Shown: piece by piece, positions 37,063 through 44,348 of the stretch
Layout: the number at the start of each line of letters is the position of its first letter
Position numbering within the stretch: the first letter of the stretch is position 1
NCBI RefSeq assembly: GCF_002848265.1
Contig: NZ_CP025422.1
Location: 620,001-684,000 of the forward strand
Reading direction: 5' to 3'
Length of the DNA stretch: 64,000 nt
Source of the DNA: Zhihengliuella sp. ISTPL4
Lineage (GTDB): Bacteria; Actinomycetota; Actinomycetes; Actinomycetales; Microbacteriaceae
Made by a program: the position numbers and the translations under genes
The notes under the pieces: model-generated
Databases searched by the model: none
Told to the model about the DNA's origin: nothing
The model's input: the letters and a program-made list of their open reading frames with translations, nothing else

Positions 37063-37132
37063 GGAGCGCGGAGGCGTGAGTATCGGATTCCGGTGAGTGA
37101 TCCCGGACGCTGAGAAAGCGAATCCGCGCTCC
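37063..37132. repeat. Long-range 10-bp inverted repeat
   Basis: GGAGCGCGGA at 37063-37072 and its complement TCCGCGCTCC at 37123-37132, 50 bases apart, between the DUF3145 stop and the terminator. May be a second folding element of the 3' region or chance in GC-rich DNA. Confidence 0.4.
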
Positions 37133-37138
37133 GCTCGA

Positions 37139-37176
37139 CGAAGACCCCGCTCCGGGCGACCCGGGCGGGGTCTTCG
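37139..37176. terminator. Bidirectional terminator between DUF3145 and MocR genes
   Basis: CGAAGACCCCGC (37139-37150) pairs with GCGGGGTCTTCG (37165-37176); the 14-base loop has an inner CCGGG/CCCGG pairing. It serves the convergent DUF3145 and MocR genes. Confidence 0.85.
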
Positions 37177-37186
37177 TCTGCGCCGG

Positions 37187-38590
37187 TCAGATCACGGCCG
37201 CGTGCGCGAGGTCGTCGACGGTGTTCACTCCACCGCCGCGCACGTCCGCCCAGGCCTGCGCCAGGCGCGTCATCGCCTCCGCCGCACGCTCGGGCGGGAG
37301 CGTGATCGGGACCCGGAGTCGCCGCTCCAGCACGCCGCCGGTCGTGAAGCGCGGTCCGGGTGGCAGGATGAGTCCCCGTTCGCGGGCAGCGAGGGAGAGC
37401 GTCGTCGACAGGGGAGCGCCGAGATCGATCCAGGCGGAGAGGCCGCCGGGCGTCTCTGGCATCCGCATCCCCGGGATCCCGGCGATTCCCGCGGCCACGG
37501 CATCCCGCCCGGCCGTGAGACGTCGCCGGACGTGCTGGGTCAGTGCCGGGACGTCGTCGAGCAGCTCCACGGCGATGCACTGCTCGAGGAGGGCCGTGCC
37601 GAGCTCGAACGAGGGGCGGACGGCCAGGAGCCGGGCGATGACCGAGCGCTCGGCGCGGACCCAGCCGATGCGCATGCCTCCCCAGGCGATCTTCGACATC
37701 GATCCCACCGTGATCACGTTCGGGCCATCGGCCGCCATCGGCGCCGGTGCCCATCCCCGGTCGATGTCGAGCTCTGCCGTCGTCTCGTCGACGATCAGGT
37801 GCGTGCCGGTGTTGCGGGCCGTCGTCGCGATCCGGGACCGCTCCTCCTGCGGCAGCGTCGCGCCGGTGGGGTTGTGGAAGTCCGGGATGAGGTACGCGAC
37901 GTGCGGGCGCGCGGTCCGCAGGGTGTCGGTGAAGTGCCGGGTGTCCCAGCCGTCGGTGTCGACCGGTGTCGGCACCAGCCGGTAGCCGTGCCGGTGCAGA
38001 GCCTCGAGCGCATGCGGGAAGGTCGGCTGCTCCACGAGGGCGCGTTCGCCGCGGCGGCCGATCGCCGTGAGGATGAGGTTGACGGCGTTCAGGGCGCCGG
38101 AGGTGATCATGATCTCGTCGGCCGAGGTCGCTGCGCCGCGTTCGGTGAACCGGCGGGCCACGGCTTCGCGGAGCTCGGGAAGGCCCTGCAGCGAATAGCC
38201 GCTCGTCCCGCGCAGGGCCGCCAGCCGGGGGAGGGATCGCACGGTCGCGTCATACAGGCCGGGGGTCGAGTCCATCGAGGCGATCGACAGATCGATCGCC
38301 TCGTCGTCCCGGTCCGGGGCCGCCGCGGACGGGCCATGCGGCAGAGCCACTCTGGTGCTTCCGCCGTGTCGCCGGTTCACGTAGCCGCCAGCTTCGAGAA
38401 CGCCGTAGGCGCGGGTGATGGTCGAGCGTGACCGCCGCAGCTCGAGCGCGAGGGCGCGCTCGCTCGGCAGCCGCTCGCCGACAGTGAGTCGTCCATCGAG
38501 GATGAGCGCCCTGATGCGGTCGGCCAGGCCCGACGCTGAGGCGTCGTCGATGTCCTGCGTACCGAGCTGGGTGACGAGACGGGAGGCCAT
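37187..38590 (-). CDS. MocR-type regulator (GntR HTH + aminotransferase domain)
   Basis: A 467-residue MocR/PdxR-family regulator. An N-terminal GntR winged helix (LADRIRALILDGRLTVGERL, then SERALALELRRSRSTITRAY) is fused to a fold-type I aminotransferase-like domain with NPTGAT and the PLP lysine in GSMSKIAWGGMR. Such proteins sense PLP or amines and usually control the adjacent divergent gene, here yczE. ATG 38590 chosen; upstream in-frame codons lie within the operator region. MocR-YczE pairs (YczR-YczE) are described in Bacillales. Confidence 0.9.
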   Translation of the reverse strand: MASRLVTQLGTQDIDDASASGLADRIRALILDGRLTVGERLPSERALALELRRSRSTITRAYGVLEAGGYVNRRHGGSTRVALPHGPSAAAPDRDDEAIDLSIASMDSTPGLYDATVRSLPRLAALRGTSGYSLQGLPELREAVARRFTERGAATSADEIMITSGALNAVNLILTAIGRRGERALVEQPTFPHALEALHRHGYRLVPTPVDTDGWDTRHFTDTLRTARPHVAYLIPDFHNPTGATLPQEERSRIATTARNTGTHLIVDETTAELDIDRGWAPAPMAADGPNVITVGSMSKIAWGGMRIGWVRAERSVIARLLAVRPSFELGTALLEQCIAVELLDDVPALTQHVRRRLTAGRDAVAAGIAGIPGMRMPETPGGLSAWIDLGAPLSTTLSLAARERGLILPPGPRFTTGGVLERRLRVPITLPPERAAEAMTRLAQAWADVRGGGVNTVDDLAHAAVI

Positions 38591-38608
38591 GCCTCCAGCC
38601 TGCCGCAA

Positions 38609-38648
38609 AGTGGCCTTCCTTGTGCAGACCACTTTTCGCTCAGTGGTC
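38609..38648. promoter_or_regulatory. Three-site MocR operator region
   Basis: Three copies of the heptamer AGTGGYC between the divergent MocR and yczE genes: 38609-38615 (plus, AGTGGCC), 38627-38633 (minus, AGTGGTC) and 38642-38648 (plus, AGTGGTC). The two direct copies are 33 bases apart, about three helical turns, as expected for a multi-site MocR dimer complex. Confidence 0.6.
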
Positions 38649-38685
38649 GGCCTCGTCACGCCTTCGCACGGGCCACGATGGAGAG

Positions 38686-39363
38686 ATGCTCTTCCGTGCC
38701 GTCTTCCTGCCGTTCACCGCGACCAGCCGTCGAGACCTGGTCGAGCGGCTGGTGCAGCTCGTGGGCGGGCTCTTCCTCTACGGCGTCGCCCTCGGCTTCA
38801 TGGTGCGCGGCGGCATCGGCGTCGCGCCCTGGGACGTGCTCTCGCTGGGCGTCGCGCGCTGGACGGGACTCGGGTACGGAGTCGTCACGGTGCTGATCTC
38901 GATCGTCGTCCTGCTGCTGTGGATCCCGCTCCGTCAACGGGTGGGTCTCGGCACCCTGCTCAACGCGTTGCTCATCGGACCGTTCGCCGATCTCACGCTC
39001 CTCGTGCTGCCGGCACCGGGGTCGGTCTGGGCGGGGGCGCCCATGTTCGTTTTCGGACTCGTGCTGCTGGCGTTCGCCACCGGTCTCTACATCGCGGCGG
39101 ACTTCGGCCCTGGACCGCGCGACGGACTCATGACGGGGCTCGTCCGGGTGACCCGGTGGCCGGTCTGGTTGGCGCGGACGGTCATCGAGGGCTCCGTGCT
39201 GCTCGTCGGGTTCCTTCTCGGCGGTCCGGTGGGCGTCGGCACCGTCCTGTTCGCGTTCGGCGTCGGCCCGCTGATCGGCTGGTTCCTCCCGCGGATCGAG
39301 CGCCGCCGCCGTGCCCGTTCGCAGCGCCTCGCCGTCCTGCCGAGCGCGCCCCTGGGTCCCTGA
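38686..39363 (+). CDS. YczE/YyaS/YitT-family membrane protein
   Basis: A 225-residue protein with five or six membrane helices; GFMVRGGIGVAPWDVLSLG near residue 40 and GPGPRDGLMTGL near 142 are the repeated glycine-rich motifs of the YczE group. Function unknown, possibly small-molecule transport. It is divergent from, and probably controlled by, the MocR regulator. ATG 38686 follows GGAGAG. The TGA stop lies inside dispersed hairpin copy C, so the C-terminus may have been reset by insertion. Confidence 0.85.
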   Translation: MLFRAVFLPFTATSRRDLVERLVQLVGGLFLYGVALGFMVRGGIGVAPWDVLSLGVARWTGLGYGVVTVLISIVVLLLWIPLRQRVGLGTLLNALLIGPFADLTLLVLPAPGSVWAGAPMFVFGLVLLAFATGLYIAADFGPGPRDGLMTGLVRVTRWPVWLARTVIEGSVLLVGFLLGGPVGVGTVLFAFGVGPLIGWFLPRIERRRRARSQRLAVLPSAPLGP

Positions 39364-39379
39364 GCCTGTCGAAGGGCTC
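39354..39379. repeat. Dispersed hairpin repeat, copy C
   Basis: Stem CCCT / AGGG with loop GAGCCTGTCGA (39362-39372), extended by GGG pairing with CTC. Its internal TGA is the stop codon of the yczE-like gene. Confidence 0.78.
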
Positions 39380-39399
39380 GAGCGGCCCGCCGTCATGAG

Positions 39400-39432
39400 G
39401 AAGGCCCCCGGGAGATCATCCCGGGGGCCTTC
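39400..39432. terminator. Bidirectional terminator between yczE and fabF
   Basis: Perfect 13-bp stem GAAGGCCCCCGGG (39400-39412) with CCCGGGGGCCTTC (39420-39432), seven-base loop, between two convergent genes. Confidence 0.88.
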
Positions 39433-39450
39433 GTCAGGAAGGGGAAGCGG

Positions 39451-40689
39451 TCAGTCGACGCTGCCCAGCACGAGCACGGCGTTGTGTCCGCCGAAGCCGA
39501 ACGAGTTGCTGATGGCGATCTGCGGGCCGTCGCCGAGCGGAGCCGCCTCTCCGGACAGACGGAACGGCACCTCCGGGTCCGGCTCGGTCATGTTGATCGT
39601 CGGCGGGGCCACGCGGTCCCGCAGCGCGAGGAGGGAGAAGATCGCCTCCAGCGCGCCGGTCCCGCCCAGCAGATGGCCGGTCGACGCCTTGGTGGCCGAC
39701 ACCGGGATCTCATCGATCCGGTCGCCGAAGACGTTCTTCAGCGCGACGTACTCGTTGGGGTCGCCGACCGGCGTCGAGGTCGCGTGGGCGTTGATGTGCG
39801 TCACCTGGTCGGGGGTGATCCCGGCCTCTTCGAGGGCCTGGACGACCGCACGGGCCGCCCCCTTGCCCTCGGGGTCGTTGCCGGTGATGTGGTAGGCGTC
39901 GGCGGTCACGCCGCCGCCGAGGATGTAGCCGTAGATCTTCGCGCCGCGGGCCTTGGCGTGCTCCTCGGTCTCGAGGATGAGGGCGGCAGCGCCCTCGCCC
40001 ATCACGAAGCCGTCGCGGTCGATGGCACCGGGTCGGGAGGCGTGGGCCGGGTCGTCGTTGCGACGTGACAGCGCCTGCGCGGAGGCGAACGCGGCCATAG
40101 TGATCGGGTGGATCGCCGACTCGGTGCCGCCGGCGATGACGACGTCGGCCAGGCCCTCCTGCAGGTGGTGGAAGGCGTGGATGATCGACTCGGTGCTGGA
40201 GGCGCAGGCGCTGACGACGGTCTGCGCGTAGGCGCGGGCCTCGAACTGCAGCGACAGGTTGCCGGCGGCCGCATTCGGCATCAGCATCGGCACCGTCAGC
40301 GGCATGACCCGGCGTGGGCCCTTCTCGCGCAGGGTGTCCCAGGCGTCGAGCAGTGTCCACAGACCGCCGATGCCCGTCGCGAAGTCGACGCCGAGACGCT
40401 CGGGAGCCACCTCGGGCGAGCCGGCGTCCTCCCAGGCCTCACGTGCCGCGATGAGGGCGAACTGCGACGAGGGGTCGAGACGCTTCGCCTCGTGGCGGGG
40501 CAGCACCTCTTCCGGGCGGACGATCGCGGAAGCGGCGAACGTGACGGGCAGGTCGTACTCTTGCACCCAGTCGTGCTCGATCGTGCGGGCGCCGGAGGCA
40601 CCGGCGAGCAGGTTGGTCCAGTTCTCCGGGGCCGTTCCGCCGATGGCGGAGGTGGCGCCGATGCCGGTGACGACGATGCGCTTGGTCAT
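39451..40689 (-). CDS. fabF: 3-oxoacyl-ACP synthase II
   Basis: Condensing enzyme that elongates acyl-ACP with malonyl-ACP. The 412-residue protein has the catalytic cysteine in VVSACASSTESI near residue 170 and the two histidines in HINAHATSTPVGD and TGHLLGGTGALE. It is last in the fasR-fabD-fabH-acpP-fabF cluster. ATG 40689 is chosen over an upstream in-frame ATG because MTKRIVVTGIG is the usual start. A shared terminator follows. Confidence 0.96.
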   Translation of the reverse strand: MTKRIVVTGIGATSAIGGTAPENWTNLLAGASGARTIEHDWVQEYDLPVTFAASAIVRPEEVLPRHEAKRLDPSSQFALIAAREAWEDAGSPEVAPERLGVDFATGIGGLWTLLDAWDTLREKGPRRVMPLTVPMLMPNAAAGNLSLQFEARAYAQTVVSACASSTESIIHAFHHLQEGLADVVIAGGTESAIHPITMAAFASAQALSRRNDDPAHASRPGAIDRDGFVMGEGAAALILETEEHAKARGAKIYGYILGGGVTADAYHITGNDPEGKGAARAVVQALEEAGITPDQVTHINAHATSTPVGDPNEYVALKNVFGDRIDEIPVSATKASTGHLLGGTGALEAIFSLLALRDRVAPPTINMTEPDPEVPFRLSGEAAPLGDGPQIAISNSFGFGGHNAVLVLGSVD

Positions 40690-40786
40690 GGGGTGTGGTT
40701 CCTTGTCGAAACGAGTTCGTGCGGGGGATGGGCAGGGCCGGAGGATGCCACGCCTCGCGCAGGGCGAGGGTGGCATCCTGCCGGGA

Positions 40787-41035
40787 TTACTCCTGGCCCG
40801 CGACGATGAAGTTGACGGCGTCGCCGACGGTCTTCAGGTTCTTGACCTCGTCGTCGGGGATGGTGACGCCGAACTTCTCCTCGGCGTTGACGACGATCGT
40901 CATCATCGAGATCGAGTCGATGTCGAGGTCGTCCGTGAACGACTTCTCCAGGGCGACCTCGCTGGCGTTGATGCCGGTCTCGTCGGTGATCAGCTCTGCG
41001 AGGCCGGCGAGGACCTCATCGTTGGTGAAAGCCAT
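40787..41035 (-). CDS. acpP: Acyl carrier protein
   Basis: Acyl carrier protein, 82 residues, acidic. The phosphopantetheine serine lies in DLDIDSISMMTI (DSI where DSL is usual). It sits between fabH and fabF and carries the growing acyl chain. An AAGAGGAAG stretch precedes the ATG. Confidence 0.96.
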   Translation of the reverse strand: MAFTNDEVLAGLAELITDETGINASEVALEKSFTDDLDIDSISMMTIVVNAEEKFGVTIPDDEVKNLKTVGDAVNFIVAGQE

Positions 41036-41104
41036 GGTGGTCTTCCTCTTTCTTACGGGTTGTATTCGGAACCGTGGAACAGTCTAGGGAAGGTCGGTGC
41101 GTCT

Positions 41105-42106
41105 TCAGGGGAGGACGACGACCTGGGCCGCGAAGACGAGGCCGGCACCGAAGCCGATCTGCAGGGCGAGCCCGCCGGAGAGCTCCGGGTGCTCGGTCAT
41201 GAGACGGTGGCTGGCGAGCGGGATCGAGGCAGCCGACGTGTTGCCGGTGGTCTCGATGTCACGGGCGATGACCGTCGTCTCCGGCAGGCCGAGCTGCTTG
41301 GCGAACTCGTCGATGATGCGCATGTTTGCCTGGTGCGGGATGAAGGCGGCGAGGTCGGTGGCCTGGATCCCGGCCTTCTCCAGTGCCTCGCGTGCGACCT
41401 TCGCCATCTCCCAGACCGCCCAGCGGAAGACCGTCGGGCCCTCCTGACGGAGCGTCGGCCACGGCACCACGCCGTCGCGGAAGTCGGTGAGGGTACCGTT
41501 CATGCCGACCGCGTCGGCCTTGGAGCCGTCGCTGCCCCACACGGCGGGGGCGATGCCCGGCGTGTCGCTGGGACCGATGAGCGCGGCGCCGGCGCCGTCG
41601 CCGAGGAGGAACGAGATGCTGCGGTCGGTCGGGTCGACGACGTCGGAGAGCTTCTCCGTGCCGATCACGAGCGCGTGGCGCGCGGCGCCGGCCTTGATGA
41701 GCGCGTCCGCCTGGGCGACGGCATAGGCATAGCCGGCGCAGGCCGCGTTGATGTCGTACGCCGCCGCCGGGTTGGCCCCGACCCGGTCCGCCACGATCGC
41801 GGAGACCGACGGCGTCTGCTTCGGGTTGCTGATGGTCGCGACGATGACGAGGTCGACCTGGTCGGCCGGCACACCCGACTTCTCGATGGCCTCGGCCGCC
41901 GCCGCGGTCGCGAGGTCGATGGCGTCCGTCCCCTTGTCGGCCCGGGCGCGGGTGATGATGCCGGTGCGCTGCCGGATCCACTCATCGCTCGAGTCGATCG
42001 GGCCGATGAGGTCTTCGTTGGGCACCGCGTTCTCGCCGCGGGCTGCGCCGAACGCGTAGATGCGTGTGTAGGCGGGCCCGGCGATCTGGGCGAGGGAGGC
42101 GGTCAT
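41105..42106 (-). CDS. fabH: 3-oxoacyl-ACP synthase III
   Basis: Initiates fatty-acid synthesis by condensing an acyl-CoA with malonyl-ACP; in actinobacteria branched primers are common. The 333 residues include the catalytic Cys in INAACAGYAYAV near 121, His in PHQANMRI and Asn in TTGNTSAASIPL. ATG 42106 overlaps the fabD stop (ATGA). Confidence 0.96.
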   Translation of the reverse strand: MTASLAQIAGPAYTRIYAFGAARGENAVPNEDLIGPIDSSDEWIRQRTGIITRARADKGTDAIDLATAAAAEAIEKSGVPADQVDLVIVATISNPKQTPSVSAIVADRVGANPAAAYDINAACAGYAYAVAQADALIKAGAARHALVIGTEKLSDVVDPTDRSISFLLGDGAGAALIGPSDTPGIAPAVWGSDGSKADAVGMNGTLTDFRDGVVPWPTLRQEGPTVFRWAVWEMAKVAREALEKAGIQATDLAAFIPHQANMRIIDEFAKQLGLPETTVIARDIETTGNTSAASIPLASHRLMTEHPELSGGLALQIGFGAGLVFAAQVVVLP

Positions 42107-43023
42107 GCGGCTTCTCCGTTCAGCAGCGCGACGGCGGCTTCGAGGTCTTCGGGGGTCTTCACGGCGACGGTCGGCACGCCGCGCAGGCCGCGCTTGGCGA
42201 GACCGACGAGGGCGCCGGCGGGGGCGAGCTCGATCACGCCGGTCACTCCGGCGTCGGCGAACGAGGTCATGCAGAGGTCCCACCGGACGGGGGAGGAGAC
42301 CTGGTCGACGAGGTAGTCGAGCGCTGTCCGGCCGTCGGTCACGACCGAGCCGTCGCGGTTGGTCCAGAGCGTGATCTCGGGGTCTCCCGGCTGCACATCG
42401 GCGACCGCGTCGCGGAGGGTCGAGACGGCGGAGGACATGTAGTCGGTGTGGAACGCGCCGGCGACCTGGAGCGGCACCACGCGCGTGCCCCTGACCGGCT
42501 CCTCGGCGAGGGCCGACAGGGCCGGAAGCGGACCGGCGACGACGATCTGCCCGCCGCCGTTGAAGTTCGCCGGCGCGAGGCCGAGTTCGGCGAGGCGGGC
42601 GAGGAGTGTCTCCTCGTCACCGCCGAGGACCGCGCTCATCCCCGTCGGAGTCTGGGCGGCGGCATCGGCCATCGCCCGCCCGCGGATGCCGACGAGGCGC
42701 ATGCCCGTCTCGGCGTCCAGCACGCCGCTGCCGACGAGCGCCGCGATCTCCCCGACGGAGTGTCCGGCGATGCCGTCCGCGCGACGACCGGCGGACGCCA
42801 CGAGAGCGTCACCGGCGACGAGGGAGGCGGCCACGATCAGCGGCTGGGCGACGCGGGTGTCGCGGATGGTGTCCGCGTCCGATTCGGTGCCGTGCGCGCG
42901 GAGATCGACCTGCGCGGCTTCGGAGTAGGCGGCGAGACGCTCCTCGACTCCGTCGAGCTCGAGCCAGGGGGCGAGGAATCCGGGGGTCTGCGAGCCCTGT
43001 CCAGGGCAGACGACGACAATCAC
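42103..43023 (-). CDS. fabD: Malonyl-CoA:ACP transacylase
   Basis: Loads malonyl groups onto ACP. 306 residues with the active serine in GHSVGE near 93 and the early PGQGSQ motif. It starts at GTG 43023 (VIVVVCPGQG) with only a weak ribosome site. It is first of the fab genes proper, and a 97-base gap from fasR leaves room for its own promoter. Confidence 0.95.
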   Translation of the reverse strand: MIVVVCPGQGSQTPGFLAPWLELDGVEERLAAYSEAAQVDLRAHGTESDADTIRDTRVAQPLIVAASLVAGDALVASAGRRADGIAGHSVGEIAALVGSGVLDAETGMRLVGIRGRAMADAAAQTPTGMSAVLGGDEETLLARLAELGLAPANFNGGGQIVVAGPLPALSALAEEPVRGTRVVPLQVAGAFHTDYMSSAVSTLRDAVADVQPGDPEITLWTNRDGSVVTDGRTALDYLVDQVSSPVRWDLCMTSFADAGVTGVIELAPAGALVGLAKRGLRGVPTVAVKTPEDLEAAVALLNGEAA

Positions 43024-43068
43024 CCACCCAGTCTGCCAACGATCGCGGCAGAACGGTGGATGATCCAT

Positions 43069-43093
43069 CACAAGATTGCGCGAAACCCTTGTG
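43069..43093. promoter_or_regulatory. Candidate operator in the fabD promoter
   Basis: Inverted repeat CACAAG (43069-43074) and CTTGTG (43088-43093), 13 bases apart, 46 bases upstream of fabD. In Streptomyces the FasR activator binds the fabD promoter; this is the best symmetric site in the corresponding gap. Confidence 0.4.
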
Positions 43094-43120
43094 TGTGGCG
43101 CACAGATCTCGCGTCGCCGG

Positions 43121-44341
43121 TCAGCGCGAAGGGCGGCGCAGCGGCGGACGGCGCCGAACCTGCTCGGCTGCCCCGATCGAACCGAGGATGAGCGCGGTCT
43201 GCAGGATGAGCGCCTCGCGGGGCCCGGTCGCGTCCCAGCCGATGACCTCGCTGACCCTCTTGAGGCGGTAGCGCACGGTGTTGGGATGCACGAAGAGCTC
43301 GCGGGCGGTCGCCTCGAGGGACCGGCCGTTGTCCAGGTAGCTCCAGAGCGTCGTGACGAGGTCGGTCGAGTGCGCCTGCAAGGGGCGGTAGATGCGCTCG
43401 ATGAGAGTCTGCTTCGCGAGCGGGTCGCCAGCCAGGGCGCGCTCCGGCAGGAGGTCGTCGGCTTCGACCGGCCGCGGGGCGCTGCGCCAGGCGCGGGCGA
43501 CCGCGAATCCGGCCAGGGCCGCACGAGCACTCTGGCTGGCGTCGACGAGGGCGGCGACAGCGGGGCCCAGCACGACGAAGCCCGGGCCGAACGACGGCTC
43601 CAGCCTCGTGGCGATCTCCTGGAACCCGAGCTCCTCGTCCTCGCCCTCCTGGCCCTCGACGCGCGCGCGTCCGAGCACGAGCACGAGCCGCGAGCCCTGC
43701 ACGCCGATCAGGACGTCGACCGCAAGCTTCCGCGCGGTGCGGCGCACGAGATCGACGTCGAATTGCGGAGGCGTGGTGCCGACGAGGACCGCGACCTCTC
43801 CGTGACCGTGCCACCCGAGAGCGGCGATCCGGCTCGGCAGCTCTTCGTCGGCCTCGCCCGTGAGGATCGAGTCGACGACGAGGGCTTCGAGCCGCGCGTC
43901 CCAGAGCCCGCGGGCCTCGGCGGCACGCGCGTAGACGTCGGCGGCGGCGAATGCCACGTCCCGCGAGTAGAGGAGGATGGCCTCGCGCAGATGCTCACCC
44001 TTGCCGGCCACCCGTTCCTCGGTCACCTCGACCGTGACGCGGATGAGCTGGAGCGTCTGCTGCAGACTGACGCTCCGCAGCAGCTCACGAGGAGCGGCGG
44101 CGAAGATGTCTGCGGCGATCCACGGCGTGGACGTGGGGTCGTCGTACCACTGGATGAACGACGTGATGCCCGCCTGAGCCACCAGCCCGACCGCGGAGCG
44201 GCGGGCCGGTGGCATGTCGGCGTACCAGGGGAGGGTGTCCTCCAGCCGCTTGATCGTCACCGTGGCGATGTCACCGGAGATCCGGCGCAGCCAGGTGAGC
44301 GTGGCGGCCTTGTCCATGCCGGCGGCGGAGGCAGCTGTCAC
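43121..44341 (-). CDS. fasR: PucR-type transcriptional activator FasR
   Basis: A 406-residue regulator with a C-terminal PucR helix-turn-helix (LEATARELFVHPNTVRYRLK near 350) and an N-terminal sensory region. Its place directly before fabD-fabH-acpP-fabF is the same as that of FasR of Streptomyces coelicolor, which activates those genes. GTG 44341 is used, seven bases after the aceE stop; ATG 44317 (MDKAATLTW) is a possible alternative. The corynebacterial protein also named FasR is a TetR and unrelated. Confidence 0.85.
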   Translation of the reverse strand: MTAASAAGMDKAATLTWLRRISGDIATVTIKRLEDTLPWYADMPPARRSAVGLVAQAGITSFIQWYDDPTSTPWIAADIFAAAPRELLRSVSLQQTLQLIRVTVEVTEERVAGKGEHLREAILLYSRDVAFAAADVYARAAEARGLWDARLEALVVDSILTGEADEELPSRIAALGWHGHGEVAVLVGTTPPQFDVDLVRRTARKLAVDVLIGVQGSRLVLVLGRARVEGQEGEDEELGFQEIATRLEPSFGPGFVVLGPAVAALVDASQSARAALAGFAVARAWRSAPRPVEADDLLPERALAGDPLAKQTLIERIYRPLQAHSTDLVTTLWSYLDNGRSLEATARELFVHPNTVRYRLKRVSEVIGWDATGPREALILQTALILGSIGAAEQVRRRPPLRRPSR

Positions 44342-44348
44342 CGAGGGC

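Noticed and set aside
40787..41035. Defective ACP because of DSI instead of DSL at the phosphopantetheine site
   Set aside because: The Asp-Ser pair needed for attachment is intact, and Ile at this place is a conservative change.
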